Positions 7,756 to 16,435 of a stretch of 49,862 nucleotides of DNA are shown in pieces. This DNA comes from Glutamicibacter soli (GTDB lineage: Bacteria > Actinomycetota > Actinomycetes > Actinomycetales > Micrococcaceae). The stretch's first letter is position 1, and the number at the start of each line of letters is the position of its first letter. Below the pieces are notes generated by a model, which worked only from the letters and a program-made list of their open reading frames with translations, was not told the DNA's origin and did not search any database. The stretch spans positions 1 to 49,862 of the forward strand of contig NZ_POAF01000012.1 of assembly GCF_003309065.1 (NCBI RefSeq), read 5' to 3'. Made by a program: the position numbers and the translations under genes.

Positions 7756-8940
7756 TCAATCCTCGAGGAGTCTGCGATAGCGTTCAATAAAGTTAGCCAT
7801 CCCCGGAACGGTGTAGGCGATGAAGCTTCGTTGCGGCGAATAGATAATACCCTTGGTTATTAGCGAAGCCCTGACTGGCGCCAGCGCTTGCGGGGTTTTC
7901 GAGAGCCGGCTGGCAACGTCGGAGCTCCGTGAACCTGCGTCACCATCCAAGGCCATTGCCTTCATATAGTCTCGTTCCGCCGGGGTTGCCCGTTCCCAAC
8001 GAGCAGGAAAGAAACCAGAATCAAGTTTCGCCCGACCTAGAGCAGTAGCAGCTTCGGCGTTCTGCGATGTGAACGGCGATGCCGTTGCCACCGTCCACAT
8101 TGCACTACCGAATTCTTGCAAGAAATAAGGGTAGTTCCCTGCTTCGGCTACCAATATGTCGAGCGCCTCATCGGTATAAGTTTGCCCCATCTGGCGAGCT
8201 GGTCCTGCTAAGGATTCTCGTGCTGCTGCGTCATCGAGCTTTCCAATCCCCCGATATTCGAAGAGCCTTTCGGCATAGCTTCTTGAATCAGTCAGCTTTG
8301 TTGGCAGGTTAGGAAGTCCAGCGCCTATGACATAGAACGGAAGCTCTCTTTGCAAGGCAAAATGCTGGGCGGTGAGTAGCGATTCCAAGAGCTCACTGTC
8401 CAACTCTTGCATCTCATCAATGAAGATCATCAATGCGCTTCGCTCGTTTCGAAGCAAACGCGAAATGTCTTCGATGGTGTCCTGGAGGTCAAGATCGATT
8501 AATCCGCTTGACGCACGCGTTACGTCGCGTTCAATTCCCAGAGAGACCCCTTCAATGCCAAGGCTCACGGAAAACGAAGAAACGGTTCCAAGCATGCGTT
8601 TGACTAAGTCTTTCGATATCTGAGAGCGAAAGCGTGCGGAGATTTTCACAAAGCCTGCGGTCAATTCCCTGCGTGCAGCCTTGCCACCTGCATCGCCAGG
8701 CCTAGCCTCGAATTGAACAACATGAAAACGGTGATGCTCAGCGAGACTTCGAACTCGATTAAGCAGGACCGTCTTGCCAACGCCGCGCAACCCACTGAAA
8801 ATAATGGGACGTACGGGTGAGAAACGTTTTGCTCGTGCGATGAGAGCGTCAAAAGCATCGATGTCACCGCTGCGACCAGCCAAAACCCTAGGCACCATCC
8901 CCGCGCCCGGATGATAAGGATTGAGCTCCGCTTCCATCAT
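7756..8940 (-). CDS. AAA ATPase with C-terminal winged-helix-like region
   Basis: A 394-residue P-loop ATPase with GLRGVGKT (residues 50-57) and a Walker B ending in FIDE (173-176). The last 80 residues (from about ATPAERDYMKAMA) look like a winged helix, as in Orc1/Cdc6-like and MalT-like ATPases. The family is common in actinobacteria, with no agreed function. A short internal repeat, SLGIEGVSLGIE, lies near residues 126-137. Its third codon positions carry more A and T than those of all neighbours and its upstream DNA is strikingly AT-rich, which suggests acquisition by transfer. No partner gene is visible, so a role as sensor, defence factor or regulator stays open. Two ATG codons in tandem begin the frame. 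Confidence 0.8.
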   Translation of the reverse strand: MMEAELNPYHPGAGMVPRVLAGRSGDIDAFDALIARAKRFSPVRPIIFSGLRGVGKTVLLNRVRSLAEHHRFHVVQFEARPGDAGGKAARRELTAGFVKISARFRSQISKDLVKRMLGTVSSFSVSLGIEGVSLGIERDVTRASSGLIDLDLQDTIEDISRLLRNERSALMIFIDEMQELDSELLESLLTAQHFALQRELPFYVIGAGLPNLPTKLTDSRSYAERLFEYRGIGKLDDAAARESLAGPARQMGQTYTDEALDILVAEAGNYPYFLQEFGSAMWTVATASPFTSQNAEAATALGRAKLDSGFFPARWERATPAERDYMKAMALDGDAGSRSSDVASRLSKTPQALAPVRASLITKGIIYSPQRSFIAYTVPGMANFIERYRRLLED

Positions 8941-8964
8941 TCACATCCCTAGTATAAGAAAATA

Positions 8965-9010
8965 TATACATGTATAACTTTTCACTATACTTCACTATAT
9001 TTCCCTATAC
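8965..9010. promoter_or_regulatory. AT-rich control region: palindrome plus three tandem decamers
   Basis: TATACATGTATA (8965-8976) is a perfect 12-bp palindrome. Directly after a short spacer come three contiguous 10-bp units at 8981, 8991 and 9001 with consensus TTCACTATAY. On the minus strand a good -10 (TATACT) lies at 8951-8956, only 10 bp from the ATPase start, so the mRNA would be nearly leaderless. The repeats sit where an activator or repressor of the ATPase gene would bind. The remaining gap to 9213 shows no gene or strong signal. Confidence 0.5.
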
Positions 9011-9213
9011 CCGAGCACCGAAGATACACGACGTCACCTTGTCGGGTTCCTTGCACAGGTGCGTGAACTGAGCATGGACCAGTATCAAAGCATCGAGGGC
9101 TTACACCATGACGAGACCCTTACCGATTTACCCAACGCCTCGAGTCGCTTCGTCCGTGAGTCCAGGTCACATACTTCAAGTCATGTTGCCACAACAGCCA
9201 ACGGTATCTGCCA

Positions 9214-10416
9214 CTACCGTCGGCCCTTCGATCGGCGCGCATTCAGCACCGGCGAGCACAAGAGCACGATCACCCCGGCGGCCGGCACCACCAGCAGGCC
9301 AGCGCGCAGCGAGAAGGCCTGCGCGATGAAGCCCACCAGCGGCGGGGAGAGCAGGAAACCCAGGCGCATCAGCCAGGAGACCACGCTCAGGCCCGTGCCC
9401 GGGGCCAGGCCCGGGATCTTGTCGGCCTGCTCCATGGCCGCCGGCACCAGCATGGCCACCCCGAATCCGGCGGCAGCGAAACCCAGCAGGCTTCCGGGGA
9501 TACTCGGGAAGGCCAGCGCCAGGCCCATGCCGCCGGCCACCAGCACCGCACCGAGCTGCGCGACGAGCCGCTGGCCGAAGCGGTGCACCAGACCATCACC
9601 CAGGATGCGGCCGATGAATTGGGCCCCGACCAGCGCGATATAGCCCGCGGCGGCCAGCGCGGACGGCGCGCCCAGGGACCCTAGGTACAGCGTGGCCCAC
9701 GAGTTGCCCGCGTCCTCCACCATGATCCCGGCCGAGGCGATCAGCACCAGCGCCGCGATCGCCACCACGATGCGGGCGCGGGTGAAGACCCGCACCGGCC
9801 CGGCGTCGGCGGCCTGCTCCCCGACCGGTTCGACGGGCCCGCGCGCCGGCAGGCAGAACTTGAACGCGGTCAGCGCCACGGCGGCGAAAAGCAGCGCGGA
9901 AATCGTGAAGTGCGCGGCCAGCGGCAGGCCCAGCGCCATGGCTCCGGCCGCCATCAGGCCGCCGAGCACCGCGCCGACGGACCACAGCGCGTGGAAGGAG
10001 TTCAGGATCGGTCGGCCGTAGCGCCGCTGTACCTGCAGGCCGTGCGCGTTCTGCGCGACGTCGGTGATCGCGTCCATGGCCCCGCCGACGACGAAGGCCG
10101 CCGCCACCAGGACCAGGCTTCCTGCCGAGCCTGCGCCCAGCACCGCCAGCCCGGTGGCCAGCGTGCCGAACACCGCGACCGCGGCCGATCCGAACCTCCG
10201 GATCAGCGACCCGGCGGCCAGCCCGGCGATGATCGCCCCGGTCGGCCAGGCGGCGACCAGCAGTCCGTAGGCCCCGGCGTCCAGCCCCAGCTGCGCCTTG
10301 AACTCGGGCAGCCGCGGCGCCATGTTGGCGAACAATGCCCCGTTGGTCAAAAACAGCGCGGCGACGGCCCCGCGGGCACGGCGGTTCTCACGGGTGGGCG
10401 CGGCCGGTGCGTTCAC
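9214..10416 (-). CDS. MFS transporter
   Basis: A 400-residue major facilitator protein with about twelve hydrophobic helices. It shows the first-half motifs LTNGALFANMAPRLPEFK and an RRFGSAAVAVFG loop like the MFS A-motif. The group resembles YbjJ-like carriers whose substrates are unknown. The frame is open far upstream into the ROK gene, but the real start is the GTG at 10416, which overlaps the ROK stop by 4 bp (GTGA). It is therefore translationally coupled to the ROK regulator. A sugar or sugar-derivative substrate is possible from this pairing. Confidence 0.85.
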   Translation of the reverse strand: MNAPAAPTRENRRARGAVAALFLTNGALFANMAPRLPEFKAQLGLDAGAYGLLVAAWPTGAIIAGLAAGSLIRRFGSAAVAVFGTLATGLAVLGAGSAGSLVLVAAAFVVGGAMDAITDVAQNAHGLQVQRRYGRPILNSFHALWSVGAVLGGLMAAGAMALGLPLAAHFTISALLFAAVALTAFKFCLPARGPVEPVGEQAADAGPVRVFTRARIVVAIAALVLIASAGIMVEDAGNSWATLYLGSLGAPSALAAAGYIALVGAQFIGRILGDGLVHRFGQRLVAQLGAVLVAGGMGLALAFPSIPGSLLGFAAAGFGVAMLVPAAMEQADKIPGLAPGTGLSVVSWLMRLGFLLSPPLVGFIAQAFSLRAGLLVVPAAGVIVLLCSPVLNARRSKGRR

Positions 10417-11591
10417 TTGGCAAAGGGGGCGGCGCGACGCACCAGGTCCAGGGCGTTGGCCAGCGCGCCCTTGAGGGCGACATCCGCGCCCAGACTGGAG
10501 GCCGCCAGCTGCACAGCGGCCAGCTCGGGATCCTTGGCCAGCTCGCGGTGCGCGATGCACAGCACCGGGTCCAGGTATTCGGCCATGGCCCCGCACAAAA
10601 CGATCCTTTCCAGCCCCAGGAATCCGGCGGTCACCGCAGCGATCCGGGCCAGCCGTTCGCCCAGTGACTCCAGGATTTCCCCGGCCAGCAAGTCCCCTGC
10701 AGCGGCCACGCGGAAAACCTGCCGCGCGTCCAGGCCCTCGCGGCGCAGGGTGCTCACGCGCCCATTTTCCAGTGCCTCCCGTGCTTCCTTGCGGGCCAGG
10801 TATCCCAGGCCCAGCGCGTTGCCGACCCCACTGACGTAGGACAGCGCGCGCATTTCCCCGGCAAAACCCTGGCCTCCGCGCAGCAGGGCGCCGTCCACGA
10901 CAATGCCCGCGCCCAAGCGTTCTCCGACCATCAGCGCAGCGAAGGAGCCACTGGCGCCGGCGCGCATTTCCGCGACCGCGGCCAGGTTCGCGTCGTTGTC
11001 CACCGCCAGCAGCTGGGCGTAGGGCTCCAGCGCTGTAATCCAATTCGGGTTCATCCGCTGCCAGAAGCCTTCAGGGTGTTCCGGCGAGCGCCCAGCGGAG
11101 TCCACGGGGGCGGGCACGGCGATGACCAGGGCGGCGAAGCGCTGCACTCCCAGACTGCCCAGGGTGCGCTGCAGCAACCCGATGACCGCTGTGATGCGTT
11201 GTTCGGCGCCGGCCTCCGGATCGGTGCGGACCTCCTCGCGCAGCAGTTCAGCGCCGGTGAGGTCGGCCAGGGCCAGGGTGATGCGATGCTGGCCGGCGTC
11301 CAGGCCGGCGATCAGCCCAGAACTGTCGTCCAGTTCATAGCGCAGGGCAGGGCGTCCCTTGGAGTACTCGCCAGCACTGCGGGTGTCGGCGGCTTCGCGC
11401 AGCCATCCGGCGGCGACGAGCTCCTTGGCCTGGTTCAGCACGGTGGCGCGGGTGAGCCCGGTGGCTTCAATCAGCTCGCTGGCGGTTACCGGACCCTGGT
11501 CCCAAGCGGCATGCAGGATCTTTCGCGAGTTGCTCCGGCGCAGCTGGTGGGCGCCGGGTTGCTGGGCTATTGGTGCATCGCTGGAATTCAC
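10413..11591 (-). CDS. ROK family transcriptional regulator
   Basis: A 392-residue protein with an N-terminal winged helix (residues about 20-75, ending in the wing GRPALRYEL) and a ROK sugar-binding domain with IAGLDAGQHRITLALADL and DNDANLAAVAE. The usual zinc site CxCGxxGC and the GExGH motif are missing: the region reads FAGEMRALSYVSG. It is likely a sugar-responsive repressor without kinase activity. It starts with GTG and faces the alpha-glucoside operon; two inverted repeats lie between them. A minus-strand -10 (TATACT) ends 7 bp before the GTG, suggesting a leaderless mRNA. Confidence 0.9.
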   Translation of the reverse strand: MNSSDAPIAQQPGAHQLRRSNSRKILHAAWDQGPVTASELIEATGLTRATVLNQAKELVAAGWLREAADTRSAGEYSKGRPALRYELDDSSGLIAGLDAGQHRITLALADLTGAELLREEVRTDPEAGAEQRITAVIGLLQRTLGSLGVQRFAALVIAVPAPVDSAGRSPEHPEGFWQRMNPNWITALEPYAQLLAVDNDANLAAVAEMRAGASGSFAALMVGERLGAGIVVDGALLRGGQGFAGEMRALSYVSGVGNALGLGYLARKEAREALENGRVSTLRREGLDARQVFRVAAAGDLLAGEILESLGERLARIAAVTAGFLGLERIVLCGAMAEYLDPVLCIAHRELAKDPELAAVQLAASSLGADVALKGALANALDLVRRAAPFAK

Positions 11592-11595
11592 AATC

Positions 11596-11630
11596 TCGAG
11601 TATAGACTCGACTTTATTTAGATGCTAAAT
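11596..11630. promoter_or_regulatory. Two inverted repeats between ROK gene and alpha-glucoside operon
   Basis: TCGAGT-ATAG-ACTCGA (11596-11611) and ATTTAG-ATG-CTAAAT (11616-11630) are both perfect. The first overlaps the likely -10 of the ROK gene, the second its likely -35 (TTAGCA with 18-bp spacing). Both are well placed to control the divergent ABC operon too, so they are candidate ROK operators. Confidence 0.6.
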
Positions 11631-11678
11631 TTATATCCGATCAGCATGTGAACCACATCACCCCACCCGGAGGAGCCC

Positions 11679-12941
11679 ATGAGCATACCAAGGCATTTCG
11701 GCCGCCGCACCTTCCTCGGCGCGCTGGCCAGCACCGTGGCGCTGGCCGGATTACCCGGGTGCAGTCCGGCCCAAGCGCGCTCCACCATCCGCTTCAACCA
11801 GTCCAAGCCGGAGGTCGTCACGCACTTCCGCACGCTGCTGGAGCAGTTCAACACCTCTCAGGACTCGATCACCGCGGTCCACGAAGTCACCGCGGGGCTC
11901 TCGGCGGCGTTCGCCCGCCAGGATCCGCCGGATCTGGGCTGTCTGAACTACAACTTCGAGATGGCCCGCTTCCAGGAGCGCGGCGCGCTCAGCGACCTGT
12001 CTGACCTGCCGCAGGTGAAGATGAACGCGCCGTTCATCGCGGAGTTGCTGGCCCTGTACCCGGACTACCCGGGTCGCACCTCGGTGCTGCCGTATTCGAT
12101 GATGGGCGCCGCGGTGCTCTACAACAAGGAGATCTTCGCGCAGCACAATCTGCCGATCCCACAACGGTACTCGGAGCTCGTCGAGCTGTGCGAGCAGCTC
12201 AAGGACCTGGGCATCACCCCGATCTATTCCACCTTTAAGGACGCGTGGACCGCCAGCCAGGGCTTGGCCGACTATTCGCTGGGTGGCGCGGTGGACATCG
12301 GTGCGTTGTTCGCCGCGTTGCGCGAGGCCGGGGCGGATTTCACCCCGGGCTCAGAGCTCTCCTTTTCCGCCTTCTTCGCCGAACCGCTCACCCGGATGCA
12401 GCAGTTGGCCCGATACTCCAACGAGGATGCGACCAGCCGCGGTTACGGCGATGGCAACCTCGCCTTCGCCCAGGGCAAGGCAGCGATGTACCTACAGGGC
12501 CCCTGGGCGCTGCCGGAAATCGCCAAGAGCAACCCGGACGCGTCCATCGGCACGTTCCCGCTGCCGATGACCGAGGACCCGGCGGACCTGAAGGTCCGCG
12601 CCAACATCGATTTGGCCCTATGGATCCCGGAGCAGTCCGAGCACCAGCAGGAGGCCCGGGCCCTGTTGGAGTTCCTGTGCCAGCCCGAAATCCAGAACGC
12701 CTACAACGAGCTTGCCCTGGGCTTCGGGGTGCGCAGCGACTCCCCGCCGGCTACCGACGAGCGCCTGGCACAGATGCAACCGTACATTGATGCCGGCCGC
12801 ATCTACCAGGGCGTGTCCACCGCCATCCCGCGCACCATCCCCTTCGAGAACTACATGCAGTCGGTGGCCACCGGCGGCAACGTGCACCAGACCCTGGCCA
12901 CCCTCGACGCCGACTGGGCCCGGCTGGCCCGACGCAGTTAG
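11679..12941 (+). CDS. Sugar ABC importer, substrate-binding lipoprotein
   Basis: A 420-residue family 1 extracellular solute-binding protein. The signal contains a twin-arginine motif (GRRTFLGA, residues 8-15) and a lipobox LPGC (Cys28), so it is probably a Tat-exported lipoprotein. The ligand site is suggested by ALYPDYPGRTSVLPYSMMGAAV, WTASQG and MYLQGPWALPEI. It would bind oligosaccharides; the alpha-glucosidase in the same operon makes alpha-glucosides likely. A strong GGAGGAG site precedes the ATG. It is first in a four-gene operon. Confidence 0.92.
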   Translation: MSIPRHFGRRTFLGALASTVALAGLPGCSPAQARSTIRFNQSKPEVVTHFRTLLEQFNTSQDSITAVHEVTAGLSAAFARQDPPDLGCLNYNFEMARFQERGALSDLSDLPQVKMNAPFIAELLALYPDYPGRTSVLPYSMMGAAVLYNKEIFAQHNLPIPQRYSELVELCEQLKDLGITPIYSTFKDAWTASQGLADYSLGGAVDIGALFAALREAGADFTPGSELSFSAFFAEPLTRMQQLARYSNEDATSRGYGDGNLAFAQGKAAMYLQGPWALPEIAKSNPDASIGTFPLPMTEDPADLKVRANIDLALWIPEQSEHQQEARALLEFLCQPEIQNAYNELALGFGVRSDSPPATDERLAQMQPYIDAGRIYQGVSTAIPRTIPFENYMQSVATGGNVHQTLATLDADWARLARRS

Positions 12942-12950
12942 GAACGCACC

Positions 12951-13865
12951 ATGGCACTAATTGAATCCACGGTCAGCGCGCCTCCGGCCGCAGCGCCCCG
13001 CCCGGCCCGTCCGCGACGCCGGCCCAGCATGCACCTGCTGTTCCTGCTGCCCGCTCTGGCCTGCTTCACGCTGGCGATTACCGTGCCGGCGATCATGGGC
13101 ATCTTCTTCAGCTTCACCGATTCGGTGGGCTTCGGCGAGTTCGAGATGGTGGGGCTGCGCAACTACGCGGCTCTGGTCACGGATCCCGCTGTGCTCGGCG
13201 CTTACGCCTTCACCATCGGCTTCTCGCTGATCACGGTGCTGTTGACCAACGCCCTGGCCTTCCTACTGGCACTAGGGCTGACCGCGCAGATCCGCGCCCG
13301 AGTGGTGCTGCGCACCGTGTTCGTCATGCCCATGGTGATCTCCGGCATCGTAATCGCCTACGTGTTCAACTTCCTGTTCTCCAACACGCTGCCCGCCGCC
13401 GGCCAGGCGATGGGACTGGAAACGCTGGGCAGCTCGATCCTGGCCAACCCGGATCTGGCATGGATCTCGATCGTCATCGTCACCGCTTGGCAGGCGATCC
13501 CCTCGGCCATGCTGATATACATCGCCGGGCTCATGGCGATCCCCTACGACCTCTACGAGGCCTCCGCGCTGGACGGCGCCGGTGCCGTGGGCCAGCTGCG
13601 CCACGTCACCTTGCCGTTAATGGCCGGGTATATCGGCATCAACATGATCCTGGGGTTCAAGAACTTCCTCGCCGCGTATGACATCATCGTCGGCCTGACC
13701 AATGGCGGCCCGGGTGTTGCCACCCGCTCCATCGCGATGACGATCTTCACCGGGTTCGAACGCGGCGACTACGCCTACCAAATGGCCAACGCCACCGTCT
13801 TCTTCCTCATCTCGCTGCTGATCGCGCTCATCCAGCTGCGCCTGACCTCCAAGGAGTCCAAGTGA
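12951..13865 (+). CDS. Sugar ABC importer permease (MalF-like)
   Basis: A 304-residue permease with six helices and the cytoplasmic EAA loop EASALDGAGAVGQLRHVTLP that docks the ATPase. The N-terminus is Pro/Arg-rich before the first helix at about residue 24. It starts 9 bp after the binding-protein gene and overlaps the next permease by 4 bp. No ATPase gene lies in this operon; in actinobacteria a shared MsiK-type ATPase encoded elsewhere usually serves such importers. Confidence 0.93.
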   Translation: MALIESTVSAPPAAAPRPARPRRRPSMHLLFLLPALACFTLAITVPAIMGIFFSFTDSVGFGEFEMVGLRNYAALVTDPAVLGAYAFTIGFSLITVLLTNALAFLLALGLTAQIRARVVLRTVFVMPMVISGIVIAYVFNFLFSNTLPAAGQAMGLETLGSSILANPDLAWISIVIVTAWQAIPSAMLIYIAGLMAIPYDLYEASALDGAGAVGQLRHVTLPLMAGYIGINMILGFKNFLAAYDIIVGLTNGGPGVATRSIAMTIFTGFERGDYAYQMANATVFFLISLLIALIQLRLTSKESK

Positions 13866-14731
13866 GTACCCTGCAACAGCGGTTGACCCGTCCCTCCCGC
13901 GCCCGCATCGGCCGCGAGAAGACCAACTGGCCAGCCACCGCCATACTGGCCGCCTGCGCCTTCAGTGTGTTGATGCCGCTGTTCGTCACCGTCTCCATGG
14001 CGTTCAAGTCCGCCGGGCAGGCAGTGGACGGCAAAGCCTTCTCCTGGCCCGACCCGTTCTCCGTGGAGGGCTTCACCGCGGCCTGGGAGCTGGTGAACTT
14101 CCCGCGGGCATTCACCATTTCCTTGTTCATCACGCTGATCTCCGTCTGCGGCGGGGTGCTGGTGGCCTCCATGGCCTCCTACGCGATCCACCGCAACTGG
14201 AACCGCAAGTTCTACCGCTACAGCTTCTACTACCTGCTCGGCGCAATGTTCCTGCCCTTCCCGGTGCTGGCCCTGTCCCAGGTCAAGCTCACCGGCCTGG
14301 CCGGGCTGGACAACCCCTTCGGCGTGGCGATCCTGCACGTGATGTTCGGGCTGTCCTTCAACGTGCTGCTGTTCACCGCATTCATGCGCGGGCTGCCCGC
14401 CGAGCTGGAGGAAAGCGCCCGCATGGACGGGGCCAGCACCTGGACCGCGTTCTGGCGCATCATCTTCCCGCTGATCGCCCCGATGAGCGCGACCGTCGCG
14501 ATCTTCGCCTTCCTAGGCTCCTGGAACGACTTCATGATGCCCTCGCTGATCATCGCGGAACAGGCCAACCAGACCCTGCCGGTGGTCCAGCAGCTATTCC
14601 AGACCCAGTTCTCCAACAACTACCACGTCTCGTTCGCCTCCTACCTGCTGGCGATGGCTCCGAGCATCATCGCCTACCTCTTCACCCAGCGCTGGGTCAT
14701 GTCAGGCCTGACCCAGGGCGCCATCAAGTAA
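13862..14731 (+). CDS. Sugar ABC importer permease (MalG-like)
   Basis: A 289-residue permease starting with GTG inside the stop of the MalF-like gene. Six helices and the EAA loop EESARMDGASTWTAFWRIIFP are present, followed by the conserved LIAPMSATVAIFAFLGSWNDF region. It pairs with the MalF-like protein to form the membrane channel. The alpha-glucosidase gene follows after 10 bp. Confidence 0.93.
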   Translation: MSTLQQRLTRPSRARIGREKTNWPATAILAACAFSVLMPLFVTVSMAFKSAGQAVDGKAFSWPDPFSVEGFTAAWELVNFPRAFTISLFITLISVCGGVLVASMASYAIHRNWNRKFYRYSFYYLLGAMFLPFPVLALSQVKLTGLAGLDNPFGVAILHVMFGLSFNVLLFTAFMRGLPAELEESARMDGASTWTAFWRIIFPLIAPMSATVAIFAFLGSWNDFMMPSLIIAEQANQTLPVVQQLFQTQFSNNYHVSFASYLLAMAPSIIAYLFTQRWVMSGLTQGAIK

Positions 14732-14741
14732 AGGAAAACCC

Positions 14742-16388
14742 ATGACCATGCAGGAAACCGAAAAGCACTCCGCCATCGACGCCAGTTGGTGGCGCCAGGC
14801 CGCCGTCTACCAGATCTACCCGCGCAGCTTCGCGGACTCCAACGCCGATTCCCTGGGCGACCTGCCTGGCATCACCTCGCGCGTGCCCTACCTCAAGGAG
14901 CTGGGCATCGACGCGGTCTGGCTCTCCCCCTTCTACCCCTCGGCACTGGCCGACGGCGGCTACGACGTGGACGACTACCGCAACGTCGACCCGCGGCTGG
15001 GCACCTTGGAGGACTTCGACGCGATGGCCGCCGCCCTGCACCAAGCCGGCATCAAGGTGATCGTGGACATCGTGCCGAACCACTCCTCCAACCGCCACAA
15101 GTGGTTCCAGGCCGCGCTGGCCTCCCCCAAGGGCTCGCCGGAACGAGAACGCTACATCTTCCGCGACGGGCTGGGGGCCAACGGGGAACTGCCGCCAGCG
15201 GACTGGGAATCGGTCTTCGGCGGCCCGTCGTGGGCACCGGTGGGCGACGGTCAGTGGTACCTGCACCTGTTCGCCCCCGAACAGCCGGACTTCAACTGGG
15301 CGAACCCTGAGGTCCGGGAGGACTTCCTCACCACGCTGCGCTTCTGGTCGGACCGCGGGGTGGACGGCTTCCGCGTGGACGTCGCCCACGCGCTGACCAA
15401 GGACATCGCCGAGCGCGACCTGCCCACCAAGGCGCAACTGGACGCCATGCCGTGGGACGGAAGCCACCCGATCTGGGATCGCGACGAGGTGCACGAGATC
15501 TACGCCGAATGGCGCGCGCTGTTCAACGAGTACACCCCACCGCGCATCGCCGTGGCCGAGGCCTGGACCGACGCGGAACGCCGCCCGGCCTATGCCCGCT
15601 CCACCTCACTGGGCCAGGCGTTCAACTTCGACCTGCTGCAGGCCGATTTCCTCCCCGAGGCCTTCAAGAACATCATCACCTTCAACCTCGACCAGGCCGC
15701 GGCTGCAGGGTCCTCCACCACCTGGGTTTATTCGAACCACGACGTGGTCCGCCATGCCACCCGCTACGCACTGGAACCCGCCGGCGATCCGGAGGCCGCC
15801 CGCAAGTGGCTGTTCCGGGGCGCCGATGCCTCGGTGGCGGACACCGCGCTGGGCCTGCGCCGCGCCCGCGCCGCCACCTTGCTGCAGCTGGCTTTGCCCG
15901 GCAGCGCCTACCTCTACCAGGGCGAGGAGCTCGGCCTGCCGGAGGTGCACGAGATCGCCGACGAGCAGCGCCAGGATCCCACCTTCTTCCGCAACCGCGA
16001 CGTGGATCTGGGGCGCGACGGCTGCCGCGTACCGCTGCCATGGGCAACTACCGGAAGCTCGCTGGGCTTTGGCGGCGGCGGGACGCACCTGCCGCAACCG
16101 GCCGTGTTCGCAGGCCTGTCGGTCGCCGCCCAAGACGGGGTGCCCGGCAGCACCCTGGAGCTCTACCGTTCCGCACTGGCGCTGCGCCGCGAGCTGCAAA
16201 GCGGCGAATCGCTGGCCTGGCTGCCCTCCGCACCGGGGGTGCTGGCATTCAGCCGCCCGAACGGCTGGACCTGCATCACCAACTTCAGCGCCGAGCCGCA
16301 GGAACTGCCCTCCGCGCCCTTGCTGGCTAGCGGGGAGCTGGTGGACGGCAGGCTGCCGGCTGCCACCACCGCGTGGCTGCGCGGCTAA
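14742..16388 (+). CDS. Alpha-glucosidase, glycoside hydrolase family 13
   Basis: A 548-residue GH13 enzyme. The four family regions are visible: DIVPNHSS; GFRVDVAH with the nucleophile Asp; AEAW with the acid/base Glu; and SNHDVVRH with the transition-state Asp. The opening WWRQAAVYQIYPRSFAD is typical of oligo-1,6-glucosidase/alpha-glucosidase. With no signal peptide it would act in the cytoplasm, splitting imported maltose, isomaltose or similar oligosaccharides to glucose. It is last in the importer operon, with AAAGGAAAA as ribosome site, and a hairpin follows 10 bp after the stop. Confidence 0.93.
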   Translation: MTMQETEKHSAIDASWWRQAAVYQIYPRSFADSNADSLGDLPGITSRVPYLKELGIDAVWLSPFYPSALADGGYDVDDYRNVDPRLGTLEDFDAMAAALHQAGIKVIVDIVPNHSSNRHKWFQAALASPKGSPERERYIFRDGLGANGELPPADWESVFGGPSWAPVGDGQWYLHLFAPEQPDFNWANPEVREDFLTTLRFWSDRGVDGFRVDVAHALTKDIAERDLPTKAQLDAMPWDGSHPIWDRDEVHEIYAEWRALFNEYTPPRIAVAEAWTDAERRPAYARSTSLGQAFNFDLLQADFLPEAFKNIITFNLDQAAAAGSSTTWVYSNHDVVRHATRYALEPAGDPEAARKWLFRGADASVADTALGLRRARAATLLQLALPGSAYLYQGEELGLPEVHEIADEQRQDPTFFRNRDVDLGRDGCRVPLPWATTGSSLGFGGGGTHLPQPAVFAGLSVAAQDGVPGSTLELYRSALALRRELQSGESLAWLPSAPGVLAFSRPNGWTCITNFSAEPQELPSAPLLASGELVDGRLPAATTAWLRG

Positions 16389-16397
16389 GCGACTGAC

Positions 16398-16430
16398 AGG
16401 GCGCCGGGACCTCGAGGGTTCCGGCGCCCT
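16398..16430. terminator. Hairpin between convergent genes
   Basis: AGGGCGCCGG (16398-16407) pairs perfectly with 16421-16430 around a 13-base loop. No T-run follows on either strand. It lies between the convergent alpha-glucosidase and the frameshifted gene, so it can serve both as a non-canonical terminator. Confidence 0.6.
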
Positions 16431-16435
16431 TCGCG

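Noticed and set aside
8965-8976. The AT-rich palindrome as an integration site
   Set aside because: No tRNA, integrase or matching copy at the far side of the ATPase gene was seen.
9214-11043. A 609-codon open frame covering the MFS and part of the ROK gene
   Set aside because: The region above 10416 is the out-of-frame shadow of the ROK gene. The MFS protein begins at the GTG overlapping the ROK stop.
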